From assembly GCF_023973825.1 (NCBI RefSeq), contig NC_090126.1, positions 1,349,001 through 1,413,000 of the forward strand: 64,000 nucleotides of DNA, read 5' to 3'. Position numbers and translations under genes: made by a program. A model generated the notes under the pieces. It ran no database searches. It worked only from the letters and a program-made list of their open reading frames with translations, and was not told the origin of the DNA. Source of the stretch: Plasmodium brasilianum (lineage: Eukaryota > Apicomplexa > Aconoidasida > Haemosporida > Plasmodiidae). Of the stretch, positions 13,601 through 26,450 are shown one piece after another (position 1 is the first letter of the stretch; the number at the start of each line of letters is the position of its first letter).

Positions 13601-13949
13601 AAAATTTGTTTTCAATGTTTTACTGCAATATTAAAAAAAATTTAGGTTTTCTGTGTTATATCAACACGAATTATGTTAACAGAAAAAAAAAATATATACA
13701 ATAAAGTAACAAAATGCAAATTATATATAGCTAAAATATATACGATGCTTCTTGCTTGCACCATTAACGATATTCATTTTAATTTTGTAAAATTAGTCCA
13801 AGACATTTACAACATAAAGTAAATTTTTACAGCAAAGGTATCATATGACAAACTTAATATATTAAAATAATTAGCAACATATATGTGATAAATAAATTGT
13901 GTTCTTACTTCATATTCTAATAACTTTGAATATTTGAATATGATTTATT
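10665..13949. other. Left pericentromeric gene desert
   Basis: 3.3 kb with no ORF of note, at roughly 80-85% A+T, so less extreme than the adjacent core. One strong imperfect palindrome lies at 11102-11147. The first few hundred bases should be the 3' UTR of the membrane-protein gene. Nothing else is recognised. Confidence 0.75.
11102..11147. repeat. Imperfect palindrome (two 9-bp arms)
   Basis: ACTAAATTT at 11102-11110 pairs with AAATTTAGT at 11139-11147, and AAATGTAAA at 11116-11124 pairs with TTTACATTT at 11126-11134. Only a ttctt/tctt internal loop interrupts the hairpin, and the central loop is one base. Eighteen pairs in all. Confidence 0.75.
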
Positions 13950-16400
13950 GAAAAAAAGAAAAGAATTCAAAATAAAAACTTTGATTTATTATGAAATAAC
14001 TACATCCATAAAAATACATTTAAAGCAAAAAATAAAAAAAAAATTAACATGCTTTATTATTCTATTTAAAGAGAAAAAACAATTAAATAATTAATAAAAT
14101 GAAATAAAACAAAGAGTAATAAACCTATAAATATTAATTATAACAACTAAATTTAAAATTAAATAATAAAATAAATATATATAAATAAACTAAATATTTA
14201 ATTATAATTAACTATAAATAATTTTAATATATATTAATTATAATTAAATTAATTTTTAATAAAATATAAATATAAAAAATATATTATTTAAAATAAATAT
14301 ATAATTAAATTAAAGGCAAAAAATAATTAATTATTTATAATAACAATTAAATAATGCTATATAATTAAATTAAGTTATTAAAAATTATTTTATATTAATA
14401 ATAATAAATTAAATAAAAATATAAAAATTAATATAATGAAATTGAATAAAAATATAAAATATATATATTATATAATATAAACATAATTAAATATTATAAT
14501 AAATAAATAATTTACATTTTAATATAATAATTATTTAAATATTTATAATAAATATACAAAAGAAAAATAAAATAAATAAAGATAATAATTAATAATTTTA
14601 TTATAAATATATATTATTAAAAATGAAATTAATTTAAATAATATATATATTATATTTTAATTACAAAAACGTTTAAAAATTAATAATGACGTAATATAAT
14701 TAATTATTAATATATATTTATTATTAAATTAATATCTTTTTGAATATTAATATTTATAAAAATATATGCTAATAAATTATTTAAAAAACAATAAATTTAA
14801 TAAACAAAATTAATTTTTGATAATAATGAATAATCAAAAAATGCATTTGTGAATGAAGTTAATTGATTCATTTTAATAAATAAATAAATAAATAAATAAA
14901 TAATATAATTGATAAAAATTTTATTAAAAATAAGCTTTAGAATATATAATTATATAGAAAATTAATATATTAATATGAAATATTTTACTATAATTATTAA
15001 GAATTTTAATTAAATGATATAATTATAATAAATATTTTACTATAATTAAATGAATATTATTAAAAATAAATAAATAATAATTAGATAAATATGATTTATA
15101 GTGTAATTAAAGTATTATAATAAAGAATTAATTTAATAAATATAATCACAAATTGTTATTAGAATAATATGTAAATAAAAATATTATAATAAAATGTTAA
15201 ATATAAATAATAATTAATATTAATTAAAAATAATTAATTTATTTAACGTAAATAATAAACAAAAATAATTAATTAAGTTCATATATAATTAATTTATAAA
15301 TATACTTATATTAAAGATTTAATTTTAATATTTTAATTAAAAATGTATTACTATAATATTTAATGTAATTAATGATAAATTAATAAACAGTAAATATTAT
15401 ATAATTAAATTTAAGCAATAAATTAATTAATAATGATCGAATATTAAAGAAAGTTAAAATACAATATTATTTATAATGCTTAGTTCAAATTAATTAAATA
15501 TCTAATAATTAAAAACAAGATAATTAGTATAAATAACGAAATAAAAAAATAATTAATATAAATAACTATAAAATATAGTTAATATTAAATCACAAGTAAA
15601 TAAGAAATAATTGTTTAATATATTATAATAATAATAAATTAATTAATATATAATATTAATAATAAATAAATAATAATTAAATCAATTAATATTAAATATT
15701 ACTAATTTAATTAATATACAATATAAATAATAAATAAATAAATAATAATTAATTTTAATAATAACAATAATAAATTAATCAATATATAATATTAATAATA
15801 AATAAATAATAATTAAATTAATTAATTTTAAATATTACTAAATTAATCAATATATAATATAAATAATAATTAACTTTAATAATAACAATAATAAAATAAT
15901 CAATATACAATATTAATAATAAATAAATAATAATCAATTTTATTAATAATAATAAATTAATATGTAATTATAATGATAAATTAATTAAACTAATTAATAT
16001 GTGTTAATAATAAATTACTTAAATAATGTGTGTATAATAATAAAATATATATATACATATAATAATAGTAAAATTAATTAACGTGCAGTCATATAAAAAA
16101 ATAAAATAATTAAATTAGTTATAATTCAAAATAAAAATTAATAATTTAATTAATTATATAATATAATAATAAAATATAAATAATTGTTAAATTAGTTATT
16201 TAAAATAATATTATATGAATATTTCATAATAAAATTAATTGTTATATATTTAAATAATAAGAAGAAAAAATAATTAATTAATTTATTTATAATAAAAAGT
16301 AGAAAAATAAATTAATTATAATATTTTAAGAATGAATATATTTTTACTTAAATTAAAAAAATAAATATTATGTTAAGCAATTTTAAGATTTGTTATAAAA
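13950..16400. other. Probable centromere core (about 97% A+T)
   Basis: Composition changes abruptly near 13,950-14,030: most 60-base lines hold only 0-4 G or C (the line at 14221 has none) until about 16,400, where normal intergenic composition returns. The length (about 2.4 kb) and composition match what is known of Plasmodium centromeres, which are single 2-3 kb cores of about 97% A+T per chromosome that bind CENH3. No ORF survives because stop codons are everywhere. Imperfect tandem units occupy 15,630-15,970. The core sits inside a 9-kb gene-free interval, and the flanking genes at 8075-10664 (+) and 19650-24764 (-) both run towards it. The exact edges are my estimate, give or take 100 bases. 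Confidence 0.9.
15630..15975. repeat. Imperfect AT-only tandem repeats inside the centromere core
   Basis: A block reading roughly 'attaatatataatattaa' followed by aataaataaataataatta recurs at about 15,644, 15,712, 15,778, 15,840 and 15,897. The spacing is near 60-70 bases, with a higher-order spacing of about 120-135. Copies differ by small indels and by c/t changes such as attaat versus atcaat. Confidence 0.7.
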
Positions 16401-19400
16401 AAAAAGGTGATATTAAATACACACAAAAGTAATTAGAAAAAACATAAATAATACAATTTTTAAAAATAGCAAGTTATTTAATAATATAAATAATAAAGTT
16501 AAAATAGTAAATAATTAATAGGAGATATTGCAGTATTATAATATCTGGTGTAAAACAATTTAATTGCATCACAATATTAACATAATAAATAGTTTAATTA
16601 ATAAATAGGGAAATAAATGACCGTAATTTTTATTATTGTTAAACTATCTTGATCATTATTAAGAATTAAGAAATAACTAGAACTAAAAATGTAATTAAGC
16701 AAAACATTGTAATATTATTTTTTTTTGGAGCATAAAATAAATACTTTCGTATTATAGATTTTTTTGTTACATTGTTATTTCATAGTTGAACTTTAAAAAT
16801 ATCAGTTTTCCTTGATATAATTCATCTTGCTATGAAGCTAAAAATGTTTGTATTTATTGAATGATGGAAGTTTTTTATTTTTAATTACATAAATATTAGT
16901 AAGTTTTTAATGCAATATTTCTATGTATTAAAATGTATATCGTCTTTATTTATAAATCCATTTGCAAGAAAAACAAAATAAATTTTAAAACGTTTATAGT
17001 TTAATTTATGAATATTATTTTTGTAATTGAATACTTCTGTCTACAATATATTCAACGTTTTGAGAACATTTGTGGAATAATAATTATAATAGAATAGTAT
17101 ACTTATATAGAAGTTATTATAAGTAGATTACACCTATTTCTAAGATTATGTTTACGAGTATACCTTTCATTTGCTTCTGATATAATTCAAAGAAATATTA
17201 GAATAAAAAAAAAGTGAAAACTACATCAGAAATTTTTAATTTATTAAAAATTTTTCTTTTTTTGTTTGAATTAGAATTAAACGTTCTTTTATACATACAA
17301 ATATGTGAATAGTTGTATTATAGAATGTGCTCCAGGAATGAATAACCGAACTTAAATGTTTATAGGCAATTGTTTAGTACAGAATTAATGTTAATGTTAC
17401 ATACATAAAAAGGAGTGTCATATAAAAATAGAATATAAAAGTATTTTTATCAGAATAAAATTTCTAACTAGCAACTTATAGAGAATAATATACGCATTTT
17501 TATTTTGTACATGTTTTTATTGCGTAATAAAAATATCACGGTTATTAAGAACATAACATAATAATTATAATGTGTATTCTCTGTAAATATAAATTTAAAT
17601 AATTATGTGATCAACGTAATAATTACAAAGATATTACATTAAACCTTATAAAGCACAAGCACTAGTGTATAAATTTTAAATTTATGAAATGTATAAATGT
17701 TAAAATGTTATAATGTTACGCATAAAAAGAGATGAAAAATACATTTTACTTCAACATACTCAAAGAGAAAAGAAGAAAAAAAATTCAAATAAAAATATCA
17801 CAACGGAAATGTTCTTTAACTATCTTAATAATAGATACACAATTCGCAAATTATAAAATTTTGTAAACTTTTTCTAGTAATTATAAATAACATATCAATG
17901 CTCCATAAGATTGTTTATTAGTTATATTATTTACAAGAAAAAGATGTTCATAAGCAAAAGAACATGTAGAAATTGCTAGAACTATAACTAAAAGTTTATA
18001 GAAAGACACTCTTTCCTCTATATTATAATTAGGTAAAGCAAGAATAAGGGAATTATAAGAAAGCTTTTCGTGATATTATTTCAAAGAAACAATTTTTTAA
18101 AATATATAGATATCTTTTTTTTTTTTACATTTTTAGGAAACTTATTTTTAGTGTTATATCGATGAAGTAAATATATATGTTATTAATTTTTTTAATATGA
18201 TTATACATTTAACAAAAAAAGAAAAAAATTTACAAATTTGGTATTATACTAATAAACTATGAATCTCATGTATTGTTCTAGTTTTGTTATGGAAAAATTC
18301 TGAGAAAATTTTTTATTTTTATACTACTAAATTTTCTATTAAAATGTGTTTGCACAAAAAGTACATTTAACTACATTTTTTTTTGTGAAAGAATTTCTAA
18401 ACGTATTAGTATCTTAAAAAGCATTGGAATATCTTCTTAATATTTTTAGGATTTTCATATTTTTCCTTCCATATATTAAATTTTTTATTTGATAAATTTT
18501 AATCTATTACTCTGTAAAATTTTTTTTTATTTAAATTTGTTGTTATCGTTCATCGAATAGTTTATCGTAATACAAATTAACCTAGCCTTTGGAACTTCAG
18601 CAAAACAGTAGTTTTGTCCAGTTTTTAAATGCTATTAAAAATGTTATAAGAAAATTTTTTGGAAATCACACAATAATAATACATGCCTTTTCGTGTAATT
18701 CCTTTTCTGTATTTTTTTTTCATTCTAAATATTGAATAAGAAAAACGAAAGTTATTAATTCTTAAATATATTACTAAGAATTTTTTTGGAATTCATATTA
18801 TTACTGAAAATAAAAATGTTTTTTCTTATATATATTATGTTATTGAAATTTGATAAAAATTTAATGATACCCTGAAATTACGAACAAAATAATATAGTAT
18901 TATATAAAACTCAAAATTCACATATGAACTTATAATCCTTCGATAAAATATTTTATTGTAGTAACATGAATGTTTACATGAGTAATAAAAACATCCAGGG
19001 AGAATGAGTATAGAAAATAAATTCGTTGTAGTACATTCATAATTAAAAAAAAAGACAACGTAAATATGAAATAGTTTTAACATATATATTACAATATAAT
19101 ATTTAAAAATTATGTAAATTCATAATACAAAACATGGTATATTATATTCAAAAATAAAATTAACTACTAATTTGATCTGTCTCTAATTTATCTATATACA
19201 ATCTACTATCAAGTAATTTTTAAATATAAACATTTAATATGTAAATTTTTTCAAGAATAAGCCCTTTATCATAAAAATTAAAGCAAATACAACATATTTG
19301 TTATTTCCGGAGGAAACTCTCAGTGTTTCTGAGAGCCATTTTTCCTTCAAAATTTATGTAACATTAAAATAGTTATAGTTCTATTTTTATTTAATGTTAC

Positions 19401-19649
19401 ATGTTATTATTTTTTATATTATTTCCTCTTTTTTTTTTAAATAGTACATAAGATATTACATAAAAATTCTTCCAAATTTATAAGTTGAAGAATGTTTTTT
19501 TACAAACACATTTTATAAAAACAGTTTGAGACAAACAAATGCATCAATGCATATTATGAAAAAAAAAAAAAAAGTATTGCGAACAAAAAAAAAAAAAAGT
19601 GTTTTTTATTTATATGCAAATAAACAAATTTATATATTATAAAAAAGAA
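16401..19649. other. Right pericentromeric gene desert
   Basis: 3.2 kb with no credible gene. The only ORF over 75 codons (18835-19083, minus) has no recognisable features. Two adjacent strong hairpins occur at 19311-19345 and 19356-19402, close to the 3' end of the next gene. Otherwise ordinary AT-rich spacer. Confidence 0.7.
19311..19402. other. Pair of adjacent strong hairpins
   Basis: First hairpin: CTCTCAG (19317-19323), 5-base loop, CTGAGAG (19329-19335), with AGGAAA/TTTTTCCT flanks that can extend it. Second: ATGTAACATTAAA (19356-19368) pairs exactly with TTTAATGTTACAT (19390-19402), and ATAG/CTAT pair inside. The GC content of the first stem stands out from its surroundings. This could be a small structured RNA or a 3'-end element of the minus-strand gene ending at 19650. 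Confidence 0.5.
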
Positions 19650-22600
19650 CTAATTAATGATGACTGATGCAATTTTTTTAAGTTGTATCTCTTTATCAGA
19701 TAATTCCTATAAAAAAAGTTTATATGAAAAGACATAAGTTAAAATATATAATATATATGTGATACAAAGGTATATTGTCAATGTGTAAATATGAATGATA
19801 ACAACGTAAAATGTATTAATATATATAATTTTAAAAACAAGTTAACCTTTTCTTTGAGAATTAGCTTCTGCGTTTTTATTTCACATTCTTCATTTTTTTC
19901 ATATAGTTCCTTTTCTAACTTCATTATTCTATTTTTCATTTCTTCCTCATTTCTAAAATATTAAAGAAATATATATAGTATATGTGTATATTTATCACAT
20001 GAGTATAACTTTTTTTAAAAAGTGGGTGAACGCACGTAATATTGTAATGTTTTCTTTTAATTTTGTAATCTTCATAATATATATATTATATATTTTTATT
20101 ACTTTTCATAATTCATAATGTATCTCTTTGATAATTCCAAGTTTTTATTGGCATTATTTAATTCTTCGCCTAAGTTTTTGTTTAAGCCTGTGAATTTTTC
20201 AATTATTAATGCTTGTTCCTATAAAAAAAAAATTGTAAAAATTTCCATTAAAATATTTTTAAAATGAATATACAAGGCTATTTCATATTTTCATTATATA
20301 TTATATTCTATTTTACGCATGTATTATTTGTAAACACTAAAATGTACCAATAAATTTTTTATTAAATTACCTTTAAGTCATTATCACTTTTGTTTATTAT
20401 GGTTTTGAGTTCTTGTATATCACTATTATATTTTTTAATACTTTTATCTTTTTCGTCTAATTCTTTTTTTTTGTCACTTAATTCTTTAACAACTACAATT
20501 AATTTTCTATTGAAAATATGCGAAAAAAAAAAAAAAATGTAATATTTATTAATAAACCGTTACTATAATTTGTTAAAATAAATGGAAGAAAAGAAGATAA
20601 TATTACTTGAATGTCCCCTCTAATTCATTATTTTGATTTTCTTCTATAGTTTTTAACTTTTCATTTTCACTCTATATTTAAAAAAAAAGAAAAGAAAAAA
20701 AAAATTACAAATAATTAAAATTTTTTTTTTTTCATTTATATTTTTTTGTTTCGATTACTGTTAGAGAATTAATAACGTTTATTCCTTCATTGATTCTATT
20801 TGTTTGATCGGTTAATTTATTATTTAATGTTTTATTTTGTGTCTGTATTTGTGTGTATTTCGTCTGAAGAGACTTTAACAATGATTCTAATGAAACTGTC
20901 CTATTTTTTATGTTTACATTTTCTTCTTCTGCTTCTTTTTTTTGTAAATATACCTCTTCATATTTTCTTTGTAGTCTATAAAAAAAATACCAAAAAAATG
21001 ACGATAAAATAAAATTACATATAATTTTTTTTTTTTCCTATTTTTTACTTTTTTTGCACATACTCATCTATTATATCATTTTTTTGAGAAATAATATTCT
21101 CCAGATTGTTATTTTCTTGAATTTTTCTGTTAATCTCCATCTCATTTTCCTTTCTAATCTTTTGAATTAAAGCATTGTGTGCATTTTCTTTCTCCTCAAT
21201 TTCTTTGTTTAACACATTTATTACATCTTTATATCTCTCGAGATCTTGTTTGTAAAGTTCTAATCTTGACTGTGATTCATTAAACTGAGAATTTAGATTT
21301 TTTATTTTATTCGAATAAAAGTTAATATCAGATGACCTTGTAATATTGTTGTGCAATAGAATATTTAGTAAATACTTTTTGGAATATTCATCTGCATCTT
21401 TTGAATAAAACAGAAAATTATGTAATAAAAAATTAAATAAATATTGTGTGTTGTAAATGGTATCAAAATAAAAATTAAAAGAACTCTTTCTGTTTTTTAC
21501 TGTTTCAAAAAATATTTTATCGAAGTTTAGGAAAAAGGAATTTTCGTAATTTGCACTTGCATATTTATATTTTAAAGATGGAAAAATATTTCTATTTCCT
21601 ATTTGTTCGTTACTACTAATATTTTTATTGAAATTTTGAGAATAATTTGAGTTCATATGATTTAAAAAATAATTGTCATTCTTTTCACCTAATAAATACC
21701 TATTTTCTTCATCATACAAATATTTTTTATTTATGTCATCACATTCATAAGAGTTCCTTTTATTTAATTTATTCAATAATGTGTTATACGTATCATCTTC
21801 TTGCAATGCTACATTTTTTTTAGAATTTCCTTTTAAAAAACCTTTATAGTCAATAAAATTTTCTGTATAATTTTCCAAATAACTGTCTAAATTGTAATAA
21901 TGCCTAACTATATTTAAAATTGCTATTTTCATATTTGAAAGTTCAATATTTTTATCAAAATCTAAAATGGACTTTTTATATAATAGAAAGGATATGGAAT
22001 AGACACAATTATAAATTATTAGAGAATCTTTTGATTCGTATAAAGAAGATATTAAAAATGTTAATGCTCCTGATTCGTACAGCGCTTTATGTATTTTAAT
22101 AATATTAGGTTGATTGTTATAATGAATATTTTTTATGAATATGCTAGATTTCAAATCAGCTGTTTCGTTTAAGTTATTAGTTTTTTTATTTAATGAGTAA
22201 TTTAATAAAAGAGATATATAACCACAAACTAGTTTAATATTTTTCATGTTAACACTCTTCTTTAGTTCTTCGATAAAATAATCTATATATTCAAAAGTAT
22301 TTTCATGTATAGTTTCATAAAATTTTGTTTTCATTAACGTAAATAAAAAATTAATAATAACAATTATATATCTTATTTTTTCCGTATTTCCTTCTATTGG
22401 AAATATAGCACTTGATGAGTACACATCTGGAATTACATGTAAGTTAATTAATATAGCTTTTATAACAGCATTTCTTTCATTTGTTTTTATGTTGTCAAAT
22501 GTTCTACAGAATATTTCCTTATATAATTTGCTTCCTTCGTTTTCATTATTTGATGCACAGGAATAATTTAGATTATTTGCATTTGAATTTTTCGATAAAT

Positions 22601-24764
22601 TACTTACTGCTACATTCGGATTTTGTCCGTTACCATTAATATATGAACTATTCAAATTTCTTAAACTATAGTTATTTGTATTTAAATGTGTTCCATAGGT
22701 AATATTATTATTCCCAATATTTTGAGCAATATCTAAGTTATTTTTTTTGGCACAAAATTGACAGTATAAATGAATTAACTTGGAAAAAATGAGAGAAATG
22801 ACTGTTGCTAAGTTTTTATTTTTATGGATAGTTGATAAGAATAGCAAATTTATGTTTTCATTTATATTACTAAAAATTGAATTAAATTTTTTATCTTCAT
22901 TATATTTCATAATATAATCATTATTTTCATTTAAAATGTGAAATATTGTTATGGAAACATTTGGAAATTTAATTAAGATAATATAAAAAAGAAATGATAT
23001 ATTTGCTATAAGTTCATACTGTTTATTGGATAATAATCTGGATGAATAAGTGACAAATATAAAAAGCACTTTTGTTATATTTATATTTTCTTCAAAAAAG
23101 TAAACAAATTTTTTATCATTAAAACAAAATATAAGTGTGTCTACAATAGTTCTCATTCTAATTAAATTACCATTATTTACAATATTTTCAAAAAGTAACA
23201 TAGGGGAAAAATAGTTTTCTTTTTCTAACTCTTCAGGGAAAATAAATATATATGTTTTGTATAAACTTATATAAAAATTTTTGTATATTTCAACATCATC
23301 ATATTCATTTAAATATTTATAGAATTTCGATATAAAAATTTTTAACTCATTAAGATCATTACTTGAATTCATAATTTTTTCTCTAACAGAATCTAAATTC
23401 ATTAAATTATTTATTATATTTAACGATTTCAATAAAATATTACAATATGCCACTCGATTTTTTCCCAGAAAAAATAATTCCTCTTTTCCATCAATAAAAG
23501 ATGATAAATTGCTATTCGTGTTTCCATTTATTACATTAGAAGATGTTAAAATCTGTTCTTTTCTGTTTCTATGTACGTTATTTTCTGCTTGTGTTTTCAT
23601 CATATCCGAATACAATAAGGAGCTATCTTTTATCATATCTTCTAAATAATAATTTAAGAAATTTAAAAGATAAAAAAAAAATTTGTAAAAATATACATTG
23701 TTATTGTATATTCTGAAAGAATTTCTTTCTCTCGCTGTTGTTCTCAAGTAGTTTATGTTCTTACTGTTAACTGTATTGTTTTGATGAAAATTGCTGTTCA
23801 TTTCATTAGGAGAAGAATGATCTCTAAAATTTGAACTCGAGTATTTTCTTTTGACGTTACTTTGTAAGCTATTCATCCTAGTAGTATTAGAATTGGAGCA
23901 ACTATTTTTTTCATCCATTAAGTTTAATTCCTCATTTTCCACTTCTTTTATATCAAATATAACTATATTACTAGTTATATTTTCTAGACAATGTAAACAT
24001 AAAGTTAATAAATAGATATTATTATAATAATTTTCGTTAACTGAATCTCTAAAGAAATAAATTTTTAGGCAATTATAAAATGATGATAAATTTCCTTTTT
24101 CTGAACTTAAAGAATATTCAATTGATCTTATAAGGTAAAATATATATTTTATTATATCAAATTCTTCTTCTCTTTTCATTTCATTTGATGACAGATCATC
24201 ATTTGTATATATTTTAGAATTTTTATCTAAATATTTCCCTTTATTTGTAAATTCGTCAGTATTTACAATCTCTTTAATACCATCGTTAGTATAAACATTT
24301 TTCTTAAGTGCTCTATTCTCATTAGTTCTTTCATGATCTAATATTTTATCCTCTTCTGTAATGTCTTTCTTTTTTTTTATTTCACCTCTTAACATATAAT
24401 ACTTAAGTTTGTCTGAAATACTTAAAATGCTAATATTATATAAAGCCTCTACATGTCTTTTATTTAACAAATCTAATTTTAAAACATAACTTTCATTTGC
24501 ATAAGTCTTTTCATTATTATTGTTCTCAAAAACATTTATGACATTATCATAATAATTCCTGTGTATGTAATTATAATAATTTACTAATTCACGCATGCAT
24601 TCCTCATTTTCATTTATTAAATCTAAATCATATATGTTCTTTTTATATTCTTCTAGGCACAAATTCAAGTATTCTGAATACTCATAACTAAAATTTTCTT
24701 TCGTGTGAGAATACCTTCTTATTTCTTTGCTATGATGATTTGATAAACTATCTCTTTTGAGCAT
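19650..24764 (-). CDS. Helical-repeat plus coiled-coil protein, seven exons (p115/Uso1-like architecture)
   Basis: Exon model on the minus strand: 24764-21049, 20975-20759, 20671-20607, 20506-20371, 20218-20103, 19952-19847, 19706-19650. Every junction is GT-AG, phases agree, and 4,413 nt encode 1,470 residues. The first exon carries about 1,130 mostly helical residues with Asn/Ser-rich inserts (for example near 23,700-23,900 and 22,560-22,740). Its end and all six short exons form one continuous Glu/Lys/Asn/Leu heptad-like coiled coil to the TAG stop. A globular helical head followed by a long coiled-coil tail is the layout of vesicle tethers such as p115/Uso1, but I found no diagnostic motif and this assignment is weak. 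No signal peptide or membrane segment is obvious. It is transcribed towards the centromere. Confidence 0.88.
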
Positions 24765-26422
24765 CTTTAACTTAGAAGTGCATTTATATGTATATACGCG
24801 TATGTATTATTTTATACGCACGTAAGATATGCCTAAATATACATATATTTATATATATGTATATATATAAATACATGTATATACCTGCATACATAATACA
24901 TACGTGTACACTGTTTTTTACAATTATAAATTTGTTCTTCAATTAAAATAAATACTCAGCATAAAGGTGTTAAACAGCATGATACATTTGCATATGACAA
25001 AATAAATAATCCTTTAAAATGTGTCTAAGATTTAAATGAAAAATTTAAATTAGTGTTCCTCTTTTTTTTTTTTATAATTAAATATATTCAATGTATTATT
25101 TATATAAAATGGTATCATATCAATTAATTTAAAAAATAATTAAGGAAAAGGAAAAAACAGAGATACATATAAAATAGCACAAAGAGAAAAATATTTACAA
25201 TGTCAAAATTAAGTTATTTTTACATATTATATCCATATTTATATACGTACATATATATTTAATTAAAATATAAATATTAAATTTGAAGTGGGAATTTGAC
25301 AAAAGAAAATTGAGAAAAAAAAAAAAAAAATAGTATGTATATATAAGATTAAAAGTTACGTGCATAATTATTAGATGTAAGCTAATATCTTCTAAGAATC
25401 ATTATGTATTTTCGCATTTAAAAAATTTTAAAAATTATATATATTTTTTTTTCTTTCTGTTCTGACTTCAATATTCTCAAGTGTGTGTGCATGTTGTATT
25501 CCGTTCATATATACAAATTTAATATTTATTCTTTGTTTCAAGAATTGAAGTGAATATACATTTAAACACATTTTTTTTTTTTATGTTTTGTTATGCTTAT
25601 TTTTTTTTTTTTTTTTTTTTTTATATTTTCAATATTAATATAAAATGAAGGAAACAGTTTAACAAATTTATTTTAATATAAAACAAGTGGTACTTCCCCG
25701 GATGAATGTATTATTATTATTTTTTTTTTATTTCTTTTTTGGCATGTGTTGTTTTAAAATTGTTAAACGCAAAAGTAGGGCTGTGAAAAAAAAAAAAAAA
25801 AAAAAAGAAAGGTCAAAAATGGCATATCTTTTTTTTATTATTATTTATAAGTTATTTGGGAATTTTATAAAAAAATATTGGAAGACATATTACTATATTT
25901 ACATATATATCGACACATTTAAACTTAAACATATAAAAACATTATATATATATATATATATATATATGAATATATTTAACGTCTGCGTGGTATTCTGCCT
26001 TTTCTTGTAAGGCTTAAAAATATAATGGAATGAAACAGTTTTTATGCAAATACAGAACCGTATTTTTGCAACTAGGTAGCTAAATAAAAACATTTCAATA
26101 TCCACGAATTCACTAGGGAATTTTCTCAAATGGACAAATCATTGGTTTTTATTATTCTACTGAAATGTATATAATATGTATATACTTTTATATATACTTA
26201 TTTATTCTTCCATTTAATATATTAGTACTCCGTGAAGATTATAAAGGATAAATTATAGAGCACGAAAATAATTAAGGGTAAGTTTATGACAAACTAATAT
26301 AATAATAATAAAAAGGGAATAGGTCTTTTAAAAAGCGTTTTAACTCTTTCCCCCCCCCTTGTTTTTGCTAATTTGTAAATATTAATCCCTAATGTTTTCC
26401 TATGCTCTTTAATTCATCCAAG
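24765..26422. other. Intergenic region
   Basis: Upstream of the coiled-coil gene and downstream of the SelS-like gene. It contains (TA)n tracts at 24,840-24,890 and 25,940-25,970, a poly-T block at about 25,595-25,625, and a run of nine C at 26350-26358 that is very unusual for this DNA. A SECIS element for the SelS-like gene would be expected between about 26,050 and 26,420 on the minus strand. No gene supported. Confidence 0.6.
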
Positions 26423-26450
26423 CTATCGTCAGGATGATGTATTTTTGTAC
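26423..26450 (-). other. Putative selenocysteine exon with hairpin around the TGA
   Basis: The in-frame TGA is at 26431-26429 and is followed by CGA and TAG. The bases TCATCC just before it and GGATGA after it can pair (6 bp, 12-base loop containing the TGA), which resembles a local selenocysteine redefinition element. No SECIS was proven. One place to test is the minus strand around 26,300-26,380, where a run of G leads into GGGA and flanking A-rich and T-rich arms could pair. Confidence 0.35.

Noticed and set aside
18835..19083. 82-codon minus ORF in the pericentromere
   Set aside because: No motif, AT-driven composition, isolated in a gene desert.
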